From NCBI GenBank assembly GCA_963932145.1, contig OZ010586.1, positions 54,328,943-54,392,942 on the forward strand: a stretch of DNA of 64,000 bases, read 5' to 3'. Numbering within the stretch: the stretch's first letter is position 1; each line of letters begins with the position of its first letter. Below, one piece after another: positions 32,702 to 44,034 of this stretch. Source of the stretch: Acanthosepion lycidas (lineage: Eukaryota; Mollusca; Cephalopoda; Sepiida; Sepiidae). The position numbers and the translations under genes were made by a program. The notes beneath the pieces were generated by a model that searched no databases, was not told the DNA's origin, and saw only the letters and a program-made list of their open reading frames with translations.

Positions 32702-32702
32702 A
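32413..32702 (+). repeat. Compound minisatellite with nested (TATC)n
   Basis: About eight repeats of a GACCTGTTGTC-type spacer (variants AACCTGTT, GATCTGTTGTC, GACATGTAGTC), each followed by 3-8 units of TATC or TTATC. From 32636 to 32702 the array becomes pure (TATC)n. The unit is 20-40 bp long depending on the number of tetranucleotides. Confidence 0.9.
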
Positions 32703-32704
32703 TC

Positions 32705-33712
32705 TTAAGAACTTAATGCATTTAACTTAATGGTTTCATTATGACCAATGTTTGTGTAGAAAATATAACAATGAAAAATTTATTAATGCATGACACAGAG
32801 AATCATTTATAGTATCAAGATACACTAATTACTCAAATTATAAAAGAAAATAATTAAAAATTGTCTTTTTTTAGTATACTATTACTCTGGAAGGAAACTG
32901 ACTGAATTTTTTATTTGACAACTTATGATCTGAGATCAGATTACCACCTTTGAGGCTTTTCCAATGTATTTAATCACTTTGTAAGACAGTGATGAGGCAG
33001 TTTAACTGTTTAAGTGGGATTGACCAGAAGCTTTTATTACATAAGCTGAATCATTAGCAATGCCAGAAAATCTTGGCAGGTAATAATTTCTGACTACAAA
33101 TTGTATTTACTGTTAAGCCCAAATGGTATTATTGAATTCAAGATGCAGGTGCCAACATTGAGATGCAACATTGGTGTATTGACAAAGCCAAATTTGGCAA
33201 CATCAGTGAGAAAGATTAGTGGCTGCTTCGATTTGAAAGGAACCTTTGAAAATCACATTCCACAAAAGAAGTTGACCTTTCACTAGAAAGAGGAGAGATA
33301 CTACCTTGATTGAGGCACAGAAAAGTTTTCAGCCGAACCTGTACTCTAAAATCTCATCAAATGACCATGCAATAGAATATTTTGGGATTATCTTCTTGAT
33401 TATGCAGAAACTTTTCAACATCCTCCTATACAAAGATTGAAAGCTAGATATAGCTATACTACTTGGATATTGTAAATAATTTAATGGTATCATTGTTACT
33501 TTGATATCAAAGCTGATAATGTGAATGATTATACCATGATCTGAATGTTGCACATTATTATTTGTATCATACATTTGTTGTAAACTTTAAAAACTCTGAC
33601 TCTACAAAGAAAACAGAAGTACCAACTGCAACAGCCACCATTCAAATGACACAAACCAGATTAATTTTAGAACAGCTCTATGCATCCACTTCCAAGACAA
33701 AAAAGAAAAATT
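32705..33712. other. No feature recognised
   Basis: AT-rich DNA. A 61-codon plus frame (33101-33286) sits in GC-richer sequence than its flanks but its product is not recognised. Confidence 0.4.
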
Positions 33713-33713
33713 A

Positions 33714-34130
33714 AAAAGTCATAAAAATATTTTCTGACCAATCAAAAAAGATCCACGCAGCTTCAACCAACAGTTAATCACTCCAACTTTATACAAGCTG
33801 CTATTAATTTGACTCCTCCAGCAGAAAGCTCATCTGAGCCAGTTGTCATTTAGTCTTGACCATTTTGGTTTGGCACTTGCTAAAGACATCTACACACTGG
33901 AGCCCAATGTTGATACCCAAAGACAGCCCCAGCAGTGTCAGGCATCCAATATTAATAGCAGACACCAAGACTGCTGAGATGAAAACCTCTACTCCTACTA
34001 TGCAATAAAGCTCATACATATGCATATTTTCCTTCCATGATTTTTATCTACAATTAAGAAGCAATACCAACACTTACATGTGCTGTAGAATCCAAAGAAT
34101 AACTCTAATCATTTTTGTATATCACTTGAG
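33714..34130 (+). repeat. Dispersed repeat D, copy 2
   Basis: Uninterrupted version of the repeat at 10221-10560 plus 11085-11140. Contains CAGCTTCAACCAACAG, CTCATCTGAGCCAG, GGCACTTGCTAAAGACATC and ends with TAATCATTTTTGTATATCAC. Unclassified; no ORF. Confidence 0.55.
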
Positions 34131-34378
34131 GCAAAATCCTCCTTTTCACTTTAATAACACTTTGTTTCTATTGTGTTTTACTTCCCATTTCTTTTTCTGT
34201 TAATGTGAATTATGCTACTGTAGATGACAGACTTGATCTTGGCTCTTTCATATGCATTGGTATTGTAGCTCTCACAACATATTATTTTACCAATACTTCA
34301 TTTAATAAATCAGTAGTTACCATCTTGGATTAAGATTACAAAAATATAATAGTTGGTACTTTGGACATGATAACATTT

Positions 34379-34676
34379 TGTTATATTCCGTGTTAATAGG
34401 AATATATACTTAACAAACATGGTGGATAAAAGAAGTAAAGTTTTATTGTAAAAACCAGTACAATAAGAATAAAGGTAACAGTTATGCAACAAGGTCGTCG
34501 CAGGTCAATCCAGTAGTGAGTGCTACTATTGGAAGGTCGGTAGTTCTTGCATAAGTCTGAGTCGTACTCAACAGATCCCAGCTAGAATCCATAGTCTGTT
34601 GACTTACCATATTTATAGGTAGTTACTACCTATACTGTAGTTACTCATGGGGGTGACAGGTTATTCCATTACATCA
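34379..34676 (-). mobile_element. Probable solo LTR (298 bp)
   Basis: Minus strand begins TGATGTAATGG and ends GGAATATAACA, giving TG...CA ends with weak inverted similarity. The flanks are CATTT (34374-34378) and TATTT (34677-34681), a 5-bp duplication with one mismatch. Inside, in LTR order, a TATA box CCTATAAATATGG (34619-34607) is followed about 165 bp later by a polyadenylation signal AATAAA (34447-34442). No internal retrovirus-like coding region is adjacent, so it is a solo LTR. It shares no clear identity with the LTR at 46538-46883. Confidence 0.6.
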
Positions 34677-34679
34677 TAT

Positions 34680-35670
34680 TTCTATTTAAGTATAAAATAT
34701 TTTACATAAGTCTGCTGAAGGTCAGGCTACATTCATTGTTTTGGAATTAGTTTTCTTTTCCTCAAACTAATAGTGGCTAAAATGGTTTACTTACCTGTTA
34801 CCAATGAAATACAGGTATTAGGACCCCGATCTTCATTTTATGCTTCTAAGATTTGGTTTTGTCAATTTCAAGAGATATTTCAAGAAAGCAACAAAGCAAA
34901 TAATAAGAAATAGCAAACTATAAATATCAAAAAGGCATTCATACATATGTGATTTGTTTCATTCAAGAATTGTGCACAATATATATTTCTTTTACAAAAA
35001 CTGTTCATTAAGCATTACAACCTCTTCTTTGCATTATAGATTTTCTCTTTTTCCAGTTGGAAATTTTTTATCATTTGAATAAAAAGTCAATATACAATGG
35101 AACTACTTAAAAAGAATTTGGTTGCAAAACTGACTCTTCACTCAGATGCTATAATTTTTGTTGTATTAAATCTAAATTATTATTAAAAGCCTAAATTTAT
35201 CCAACTTTAGAAATATGAACAATTTTAAAACTTAACCTAATCTTTATATAAAGTTTATCAGAACATGAGTTATTTTCTTTATTTATGAGTCATCGACAAC
35301 TTCAAATTACTTTTTTCCGTAATTCCAGTTTAGAAATAGATAAATGATGTTTTAATTTTGCATATAAAAGAGTGAATAATTTGTATATTTCTTTGAAATG
35401 AAAAATTGAATTTACAAATTAATTTTAGGTTGCACAATAAATGTATCTTGTAAAAAGTTTGATTCTTTTTTCTCTCTGAACTTTCTTGGTATAAATCTCA
35501 CAGGTCCCTTATTTTATAAACAACAATTAACCTTTACAGCTTTAAAAAAAAATCTTAATTACTTCCTCCTTTGTATTTTAAAGTGTCAGTGAGGAGACTT
35601 GGAAAAGAAGGCAATCATCTGCCTCCATTGAAGGCTTAGCAAAATATCTTCAACATGCACACTATATAAG
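34680..35670. other. No feature recognised
   Basis: AT-rich DNA without coding similarity. Confidence 0.45.
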
Positions 35671-35675
35671 GGATA

Positions 35676-36692
35676 TACACTAATGAAAAATAAAATTGCA
35701 ACACTCTAAATATATATTTCAATTAATCTAAGATTAAATGTACAGTTAACATAGATTATCATAAATGATCATATATATGGATAAATAGTTCCAAAATAAG
35801 GGGTGTATCAATGATACTCTCACCCCATGTTAACACACAGTATCACTTCCTTGGGAATCAACATATTCTTGTACTCTTGCATACATTTTGTCATTCAGAG
35901 GGCAATTACTATCCTGCAGTATATTATTTCATGTTTGTTGCACCTGTTGGCATCATACAGCATGAGTTGGGGGTGGGCTAACTGAATGGGCCATCATGTC
36001 ACATACGTTTTCAATAAAGAAAAGTTGGGCAATAATATTATGGGAATTGATAATTCTTGCAACACCAATAGAGATGTGTATGGTGCCATAGCATTGGCAA
36101 AATTCTGTCTGGAAGTATGCCTGCTGGTAGTCTTTTTACTATTAAATGATTCCCAGTAGTTCATTTAGACACATCTGTGGTCCTATTTGCTCTGGTTTGT
36201 GCTGCAGCTGAACTACTACTGTTGCTCTTAAAATGAGTTTATCTTGGTGAACACTTGCACTACAGGGCTGTTCAGAACCTGATTTACCATTGTAGGAATG
36301 TTTCTTTGACCACTGCTGACAACATGGAAACACCAATGGCACATCAGGTCCAACATGTGCAGCAGTTCTCCACAGGGACTATCCAGCCAATTTGTGAGCC
36401 CAGAGTATGATTCCTTTCAGACAATTTTAATTGAATAAAAGGAGCATGTGTGAATTGCCACACAAGACTTCTTATTTTTAATCCTTTCAATACATTGAAC
36501 CTTACGGAAAAATGTATTACTGCCTAAATCTCAGATAAAGATGGTGCACTGGTATGAGTTTTACTACATTACAATATTGCTGAAGATTTTTAAAAATTTT
36601 ATCAGGATATCTCTTATCTCCTAGCATATATGTACTGTAGGTCAAAATCAGCATCATCCTTCACAGTGTTGCAGTTTTATTTTCCATGAGTA
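35676..36692 (-). mobile_element. Tc1-like DNA transposon, decayed
   Basis: The ends form TIRs: left TACACTAATGAAAAATAAAATTGC and right, reverse complemented, TACTCATGGAAAATAAAACTGC, with TA on both flanks. The minus strand shows remains of a Tc1-like transposase: an N-terminal piece with TTDVSK...GNHL and a RLPAG-like motif (36180-36130), and a C-terminal piece resembling MTKxMQE-x-IDSQG near 35880. The DD34E core between these is largely lost, and all frames are broken. Length 1017 bp, a little shorter than the usual 1.3-1.6 kb. Confidence 0.65.
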
Positions 36693-36694
36693 TA

Positions 36695-37788
36695 TCTATA
36701 TATAAAATTCTGTGACTTCTGTTAATTTGCCCATCAATTTGATCAAACCCAAATTTTGGGGAGAAATGCAAACAGGTAAGGTGGTACAAAGTACTATTAA
36801 TTTTACCAGGGTGCATAGGTTAGTACAATAAATTTTCATTTTTTTTTTTGAAAAATTAAAAGTTTTATTATTTAACATACAAAGTACTCCCACTATTTAA
36901 AAAAAGAAATTAATGATTAAAATAACAAATACTAATTTAATAAAAATGCAATATTGTTCTTTGCATAGCTTTTCTTTAAGTTTTTATATATCCAGTTTCC
37001 AGTTCACCCTCCATTTGGAGAATTATAAAAAAAAATCACAAGGCCAAATGCTTCAAAAAGTTGGAATTTGGCTCCAGAAAGAAATATTTATGCATGACCG
37101 GTTGTATGATGCATGCTATGAATTTATTTTTTGCTGTTAAAAAGGAAATTTTCTTAAAAAATATTGTTTACCATGAAGTCCTTTAAAATCAAATTAAATT
37201 AAAAAAATTATTAGACATTGAAGTAGGGTTTTTGTTAAAGTATTTTTTTCAAACAAAACAGCTCAAATTCAAATTTCATCGATTGGTTTATGAAATTGAA
37301 TGAAATGTAGACTTTGTAAATCTCAACAAAAAATGTTTGCAATAATTTCAACAATAGTAAATACTGTGAAGATTTCAACATGCATCAGTGTTACAGAAAC
37401 TTTCTAGTAATAGAAATTGTTTAATTACCATAGATTTTGCAAGCATAAAGCTGATTACTAACAGATTAGGCTTTTTACACTTCTCTCATAGTAGTGTTTT
37501 CTGATAATGTTATAATTCCTTGAAACTGAAAAGCTTGGTGACATATAAAGTCAGACTCTACAATCCACTAACTGACCATGGAGAATGGAAGTCAGCAATT
37601 AGTGAATGCTAGCTACCATGTGTATTAGAATTCTATGCCATATCCGCTATACTGGAAAACCAAATTTGTTCTTTAGGATAGAACAATTGGACTTATACTA
37701 AGTTAAAACTTAATGTAATGGAAGGCATAAACATAAAATCCCATTCCCATCCATTGGTAAGTATGTCTTCAGCTATCAACTCGAACTT
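36695..37788. other. AT-rich DNA, possible Helitron-like 5' end at 36695
   Basis: Immediately after the Tc1-like TIR the sequence TCTATATATAAAATTCTGTG resembles a Helitron 5' end (compare TCTCTATCTATAAAAGGC at 4216). No hairpin plus CTAG terminus was found downstream, so this is not claimed. The rest shows no feature. Confidence 0.3.
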
Positions 37789-38308
37789 GTCGGCTGCAGG
37801 CTTTTTTTTTTTTGTTATGTGTGTGTGTGTATGTAATAGGAGTGGGTACACTTCCCTGCTGTCTGGTCAATACTCCTCCCCCTTTTTTTGTTTCTTGTCT
37901 AGGAAGAGGTTCCTGGATCTCTCCCTTCCTATCTCTCTGGCCTCTGTATTGGAGGCTGCCATGTTTCTCTCATGATGTGTGCAGTCTGTGACAATGCCTC
38001 TTCATTCTGAGGGTACATGGTTGACACTTTTCTGGTTGCCGTTTCTGGCTGGTAGTTAGGAGCCCTAAATCTTGCATAGCATCTTGAGCGGCTGCTCTGA
38101 TCAACAGTTGTATAATACTAGGGTGTCTGTAGTGCCATGTCATGCATGGATAGGTGTCCCTGCAATTCATCTCTGGTGGACAACCTGAGGCCACATTATG
38201 TTGCAGGCTGCCCCAGTTTTCGTCTGCTCACGTTGCAGTCAATCACCATCTGCTTCTTCTACTTCAGTATTTTTTTTTTTTTTTTTTTTGCTACCACAAT
38301 TACATATC

Positions 38309-38770
38309 ATGAAAACTAACAATGATCCCAAAAGAAATCCTAAGCCAGTTCTTAAAAAATCACCTAAACCCTTTAACATTTCATTTTCTAACATCCATGG
38401 CATTAGAACCAACTTCTGCAGTGTTGAATCTTCCCTTGTTGTGAACTGTCCTGATATACTGTCTCACTGTGAGACCAACCTTGACTCTGACCTCTTGATC
38501 TCCGGCTACCTTCCACTTCTTAGAAAAGACTCTCAAACCCATATGCGTGGCCTTGGTGTTTATGTCAAGGATCATCTCCCACTGGCAAGAGAACTGTCTC
38601 TTGAATCTCCAGACCATTCGTATATGTGTCTGTGGTTATCCCTTCTCAATGCTGTAAGTTACATCTTCTTCCTTTATAGCTCTCCGTCCTCCCAAGACTG
38701 TGGTGTACTCGAATGCATTTCTGACAGTATTGACAAGGCTCTCTCTCTCTCCATACATTTGCTCGCATGT
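38309..38770 (+). pseudogene. APE-type endonuclease domain, N-terminal half (LINE A)
   Basis: From MKTNNDPKRN the frame runs into the EN fold: FNISFSNIHGIRTNF, then SHCETNLD with the conserved catalytic Glu, a GLGVYVKDHLPLA strand, and YSSPSSQDCGV. In the family this domain nicks target DNA for target-primed reverse transcription. A frameshift near 38755-38765 moves the reading into the frame that starts at 38767. The annotated start is the ATG after the T tract; an upstream in-frame ATG at 38198 gives a non-conserved leader. Confidence 0.85.
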
Positions 38771-40563
38771 TTGTGTTTGGTAATTTTAACACCCATCATA
38801 CCAAGTGGCTTAATAATGCTACTACTGACCTTGCAGGCATACAAACCCTTAATTTTTCAATTTCTCAATCCCTCATGCAAATCGTTGACTTCCCCACACA
38901 TCTTCCTTACAATCTGGATGGTAAGGCTTCTCTTCTTGATCTATGCTTTACCTTCATCCCCGAGTCCTGTAGCGCCACACAGCTCTGCCCTCTTGGCAAC
39001 TCTGATCATGCTGTAGTGTCTGTCAACATCTCCTTCAACTCCATGCCCTGCAAAGAACATCCTACCACTAGAACATCATTCTGCTATCAACGAGCTGACT
39101 GGGACTCGTTCCGGGATTTCATTCATATCCCCTGGGATGTTGTCTTCACGCTCTCTGTTCAAGAATGTTCTTCTGAGGTCTCCTCCTGGGTGAAAGCTGG
39201 AATTGAGGCTGTCATCCCCTCAAGGAAATATATGGTCAAATCGTGCTCCTCGCCCTGGTTCTCCACTGCTTGCTCAGCTGCCATTACCCACAGGAATCAT
39301 TTTTTCCACCTTTATCATAGCAACATGTCTGATTGCAATAGATGTCTCTTTGTCTCTGCCCATAACAAATGTAAGCATGTCCTCAATGAAGCAAAGTCAC
39401 TATGCTGCTTGAATGAAAGAATGTATTGGCATCTCTGCAAGAGTGTGCTTAACAATAGCAAACCCTCTATACCTCTTTTGTTCAACCATTTTGACGTTCT
39501 GACCTCTTCTGCCAACAAGGGTGAATGCTTTGCTTGAAAATTCTCATTCAATTCAATGCTCAACTCTTCCAGTGTACCCACACCCAATTTCCCCCTTCGA
39601 ACTGAGGCTCAATTGAGCAACTTGCACATAACCCCGTCATTGGTTCTGGGCATCATCTCTAAATTAGACCCCCACAAAGCTAGTGGTGGAGATGGGATAC
39701 TAGCCATTGTCCTGAAGAAATGTGCACCTGAACTGGCCCCTGCCCTCTCCAAATTATCTAACTACTGCCTCAATGAATCTTGTTTTCCACCCTGTTGGAA
39801 GTCCTCATCCATTGTTCCTGTCTTTAAGAAGTCTGGAGACCCTTCTGACCCTTCTAATTACTGTCCTATCAGTCTCCTACCACTCTTCGGTAAAGTCTTT
39901 GAAGCTTTAATCAACGCTGAAGTGGTTATGCATCTTACATCCCATAATCTGCTCTCCGACAAGCAATATCGTTTCCGCTTTGCCCGTTCTACAGCTGATG
40001 TGCTTACGGCGATAACTGAAATTGTTTACCAAGCACTTCATAATAACAGAGAAGCTTGTGCCATGGCTCTTGATATCTCCAAAGCGTTTGATAGGGTTTG
40101 GCATGCCGGCCTTCTTCGCAAGCTTCAGGGTTATGGAATTACAGGTCGATTGTTTAACTTAATACAATCATTCCTTTCAAACTGTACATTGAAGGTCGTT
40201 CTCAACGGATTCTCCTCCAGCTCCTATCCCACGAACACAGGTGTTCCCCAAGGCTCTATCCTAGGCCCTACTCTGTTCCTTATCTTCATTCACAATCTTC
40301 CTGATGTCATAGGTTTCCAAGTCAGCATCTATGTGGACGACACTACTATTTACTCCTGCCTCAAAAACTTTCTTGAAAAGGACCTTCAATCGGTTGTGGA
40401 CTGGGGCAGTAATTGGCTGGTTAACTTTAATGTCTCAAAAACAAAATGCTTTCTATTACTCACCAGAGAGAACCATCCCTGCCTCCCATTAGAATGTCTG
40501 ACGCTCAACTCCACTAGAGCACCTCTTTGTGACTGCTCGGTCTTACATTGTTCGCTGACCTGA
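38767..40563 (+). pseudogene. Endonuclease C-terminal half and reverse transcriptase (LINE A)
   Basis: One frame, interrupted by a TGA at 39535-39537. EN continues with FGNFNTHHTKW (the catalytic Asp of GDFN is Asn here) and GNSDHAVVS with the catalytic His. The linker (RADWDSFRDF) leads to the RT: LDPHKASGGDG, VPVFKKSGDPSDPSNYCPIS, LLSDKQYRFR, ALDISKAFDRVWHAGL (first catalytic Asp), GVPQGSILGPTLFL, and IYVDDTTIYS (YVDD instead of the usual YADD). After the palm a segment seems deleted before LQSVVDWGSNWLV. The frame ends at 40563. Confidence 0.88.
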
Positions 40564-41093
40564 GATGGAACAAATGCATTGAGTCAATAGCTTCATCCAC
40601 TGCTAGGAAAGTTAGCTCCCTGTGATGCCCAAGGAAATTTTTCTTGACGGAGCCAATCCTTCAAATCTACAAATCAACCATTTGCACTTGCATGGAGTAT
40701 TGCTGCCATATATGGTCTGGAGCCCCTTCTAATTGTCTCAAGGTCCTTGATAAAATCCAAAGATGGATATGCAATGTAATTGGCCCTGATCTGGCATCTT
40801 GTCTGCAGCTGCTCTCTCACAGACATGCTGTTGCCTCCCTCTGCCATTTTTACAAATACTTTCATGGTAACTGCTCTGATGAGCTGCTTTCACTGGTTCC
40901 CGGACTTCACAAATTTAAGTGCTCAACTAGGCTGGCATCTCGCTCTCACACTTTCACTGTCAAAACTGTTAAATGTAGCCGTCTCTTCTACTCCAATAGC
41001 TTCATGTCTCACACTTCTCACCCGTGGAACTCCCTCCCCATTTCTTGTTTTCCTGATGGCTTTAATCTCCAACTATTCAAATGTAATGTCAGT
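40564..41093 (+). pseudogene. Reverse transcriptase thumb and C-terminal domain (LINE A)
   Basis: A frameshift near 40555 shifts the reading to the frame used by 40644-41096; a stop lies at about 40623. The blocks LRWNKCIESIASS, MEYCCHIWSGAP, FYKYFHGNCSDEL, and HPWNSLP...FKCNVS follow in the order of jockey-type ORF2 C-termini and the ORF ends at 41096. These are the best-preserved C-terminal blocks in the window and served as reference for the other copies. Confidence 0.82.
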
Positions 41094-41244
41094 TGACGTC
41101 TCCAGATGCCCTGATCTATCCCCTAACCGTCTCTTCATCCTTTCGTCTATCACTCATCTTTGTTCTCCCTCCAACTCTGTAACCCCTTGTGTACTAGTGG
41201 CTTCCCGCCTTGCTTGAGGTTGAATGATCACAAAAAAAAAAAAT

Positions 41245-42829
41245 TAATTTAATATCATTACATATTAACTTTAGCTTGAGACATAACCAAATGGTGGGAA
41301 ATGAGATTATAAAGATTGTGTTATGCCAATCTTTGAAGTAGAGGAGGGCCTGCTTGTTTAAAAGATCAGTATTTTGTCTAAATTATAGTTAGCATACTTT
41401 ATTCTTTACTAGAAAGTAAGCTGTGAACCTGGTGACTGTCCTCTCATGTTTTAATCATGATGCTAATATGAATATTTATTGCTAATGTTGCTTTTTATCA
41501 AAAAATATTTTATTGATGAATTTGCAAGGAAAAAGCTTGAAAGGTGAATTTGCAGAAATAAATTTTGCCAACAGAGCACCTGCAAAGAAGACTTAGACAT
41601 TACTTAAAGTGAAACTTTTAAGTGCTATAAAAAAGAAAAAAAAAAGAAAGAAAAAACAAATAATCCTCCTCTATATAAGGGGGTGCTGGAAATTTTACAG
41701 TCTGATCAAGAAACAATCCACCCTATCCCTGCAAAAAAAAAAAAAGAAGATATCTGATTCTTTCTCATCTGTTCAGATTTTGAGAAATGTATTAACATTA
41801 AATTTATATTATCTAATTCAATTGTTTACATCATTTTGCATTGATTCATTTTAAAACATGAATCTCGTGAAGGTCTCCAATTATTTATAAAAGTAAGTAA
41901 TATTTGTTTCAAATCAGATTAATTAAACTTTAAACCAGTTAAAGTTTAAGAAAAGTATATTTTTATTTTTGAAAAATTTTTCTATAAAGAGAATCATGTT
42001 GTGTTGATAGATTTGTTAATATGGCTGATTTTTAGCAATTTTAATGAGCTCAAAACAAACAAAAAAAAATTCCAATCAATTTAAATTTGCTTTGAAATAC
42101 AGCAAAGTATTTTGATTTTGGGAAATATTAAATTTAATCTATTAGCTTCAAATTAAAACTAAAATAAAAGCTTCAAGAAAGATTTTTCATTTTAAAAAAT
42201 GCATTTTAAACCTTAGGTAGCCTGTAATTTATAATTTATGCATATTTTATATTTGTTGCTGATTTCAGTGATATTTATTTATTGTTAATTCATTCATAAA
42301 CTCATAATACTTAAAATCATCATAGATTTGATTTTAATAACTATTTTAGGTGGGTAGTTATTTAAATAAAATATATATGGTTGAATTATAATTTATAATT
42401 ATTTATTTATATAACAGATCCTATGATACACTGAGATTGTATTATAAATGCATGTTAATGGATTTCAATAATATTTTTAATACCTTAAACATTGTTTTAG
42501 TGGTGACCTCATATTTGAAATAGACAAACTGTTTTTACTTTATTAAGCATTAAGCATTAAAATGACCTGCACATTCCAAAAATGCTTCAGAACATACTTA
42601 TTAATGTCATAAATATATCAACCATTTTTACATATCTGCTTTTAATAGAAATATTTACAATAAATTAATTGATAGGGCAAGTTTTATTCTTCAGATATTT
42701 GTCTACCTGGGTATAATGAATAAAGTCAAAAAAGTGTTGCTTGGGAAGCCTTATTCAACTTGATTAACAGTACAAATATGGTACCAGGCTGATATGCATT
42801 TTACATGTTTATAGAGGTATCTATGTAGT
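41245..42829. other. No feature recognised
   Basis: AT-rich. Short A tracts occur at 41630-41655 and 41731-41742. Confidence 0.45.
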
Positions 42830-43282
42830 TATGAAGAGTTACATAAGGGGAGATAATTAGAGTTTTCTTTTATTACCAGACTGGGTAACTTTCAGGGAAT
42901 CTTAAACTGAACTCTTTATTTAATCTATTGTGAAGTGAGGATTGTTCTCCTTCTATTATCCATATCCAAGGCTATTTCCTCTTGTTCTTATTTAATCCAC
43001 TAGGCTATTTTTAATGGGACCTAGAACTAGCAGCTTTAAATATAATGTTCCTCCATCCTTCTTGATGTTAATGTAAATGCTGTCGGCATTCATTGTGACT
43101 TCCCTTTTCTTACTCTTACTTTGCTGTAATTTCTCTTACTTTATTTATTACTGGCTCCCTTATGGTATTTATTTATATGCTAGGCCTACTGAGGAGGTCC
43201 TCATAGCATATGTGCTGATTCCTTCAGATATCTGACTCTTCAGTGTTCTTCTCTGTCTCGTATCTTTAATTCACTCTACACA
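42830..43282. other. Unclassified sequence upstream of a SINE B-type tail
   Basis: Runs directly into the B tail at 43283. It could be the 3' UTR of the LINE that shares this tail, but no coding similarity was found. Confidence 0.3.
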
Positions 43283-43401
43283 GGTTATGATAATAACAAC
43301 AAAGATGAGGACAATAGTCTAAATGTAAATAACTGTAAACAGTTTGAACAATGTAAATAGTGTAAATAATTACAATAGCTCATCTCAGAAATATAGACAG
43401 A
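43283..43401 (+). mobile_element. SINE family B tail (or tail of its LINE partner)
   Basis: TTATGATAATAACAACAAAGATGAGGACAATAGTC, TGTAAATAGTGTAAATAATTACAAT, and the terminal CATCTCAGAAATATAGACAGA match the B tail. A short duplication of AATGTAAATA sits inside. No body or head precedes it. Confidence 0.6.
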
Positions 43402-44034
43402 AACTGTAGAGTTGTTCATCATATTGTAAGCAAATATGTATAATAGTACAGTTATTGAAATTTATTTTTTAATTTCAATTATATAAAAATGGCCATGGTC
43501 TATGTGATAAATATAATTTCAAAAGATAATTAAGATATTGCAAAGTTATTGTATGATAGGACTATAACATTGGAAATTGCACAAGAGTTGTACAGAGATC
43601 AGGCACCAATTGGAAAAGAAATTGAAAATATTGACAAGAACCAGGAAGAATTGGATTTATGAGTGCCATAGAAAGATATTTTATAAAAACTAGAAAGGGC
43701 AATAAGCCAAATAAACAGATTGTTTATCCAGTTAGAAAATATTTAAAGAAGCTGACGTTGTGAATGTAAAGAGAGAAAACATGTAGAATATTAAAAGTAT
43801 TGGATAAAGAGATGAATGCAACAAAACTACCACCTTTTAAATAAGCATCACAAAGAGAAACATGCAAGTTTGATGAAAAGGTACATGAAATCTGTTTTCT
43901 GAACAGTAATTTTTAGTGATGAATGTAGAGATACATTGAATGGATCTGATGGCTCTGTTACTTTTATGGAATATGACATAAAACAATAATAGTGAGGCTG
44001 AGTAATATTTTGAACTGTAAAGGGTAAAAGTCCC

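Larger units (their letters stand above)
37790..41243 (+). mobile_element. LINE family A (jockey/CR1 type), longest copy
   Basis: The most complete LINE of the window. A GC-richer 5' leader (from about 37790; start not fixed) with a T tract at 38270-38289 precedes an ORF beginning at ATG 38309. EN, RT and C-terminal regions are all present over about 2.8 kb, followed by a 3' UTR ending TTGCTTGAGGTTGAATGATC and A12 (41232-41243). Family members share this 3' end at 7372, 26235, 28540, 45235 and 56787. No ORF1 was seen, and no target duplication could be fixed. At least two frameshifts and two stops show it is inactive. Confidence 0.88.

Noticed and set aside
32413-32702. CRISPR-like array because of repeated spacers
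   Set aside because: The units are low-complexity TATC runs with a short variable link, typical of a eukaryotic minisatellite.
36695-37000. Second Helitron starting TCTATATATAAAATTC
   Set aside because: No hairpin and CTAG end could be paired with it, so one terminus alone is not enough.
37718-38319. Several short frames upstream of the LINE A ORF as ORF1
   Set aside because: They overlap on both strands, lack zinc knuckle or RRM motifs, and lie in what reads as a 5' leader.
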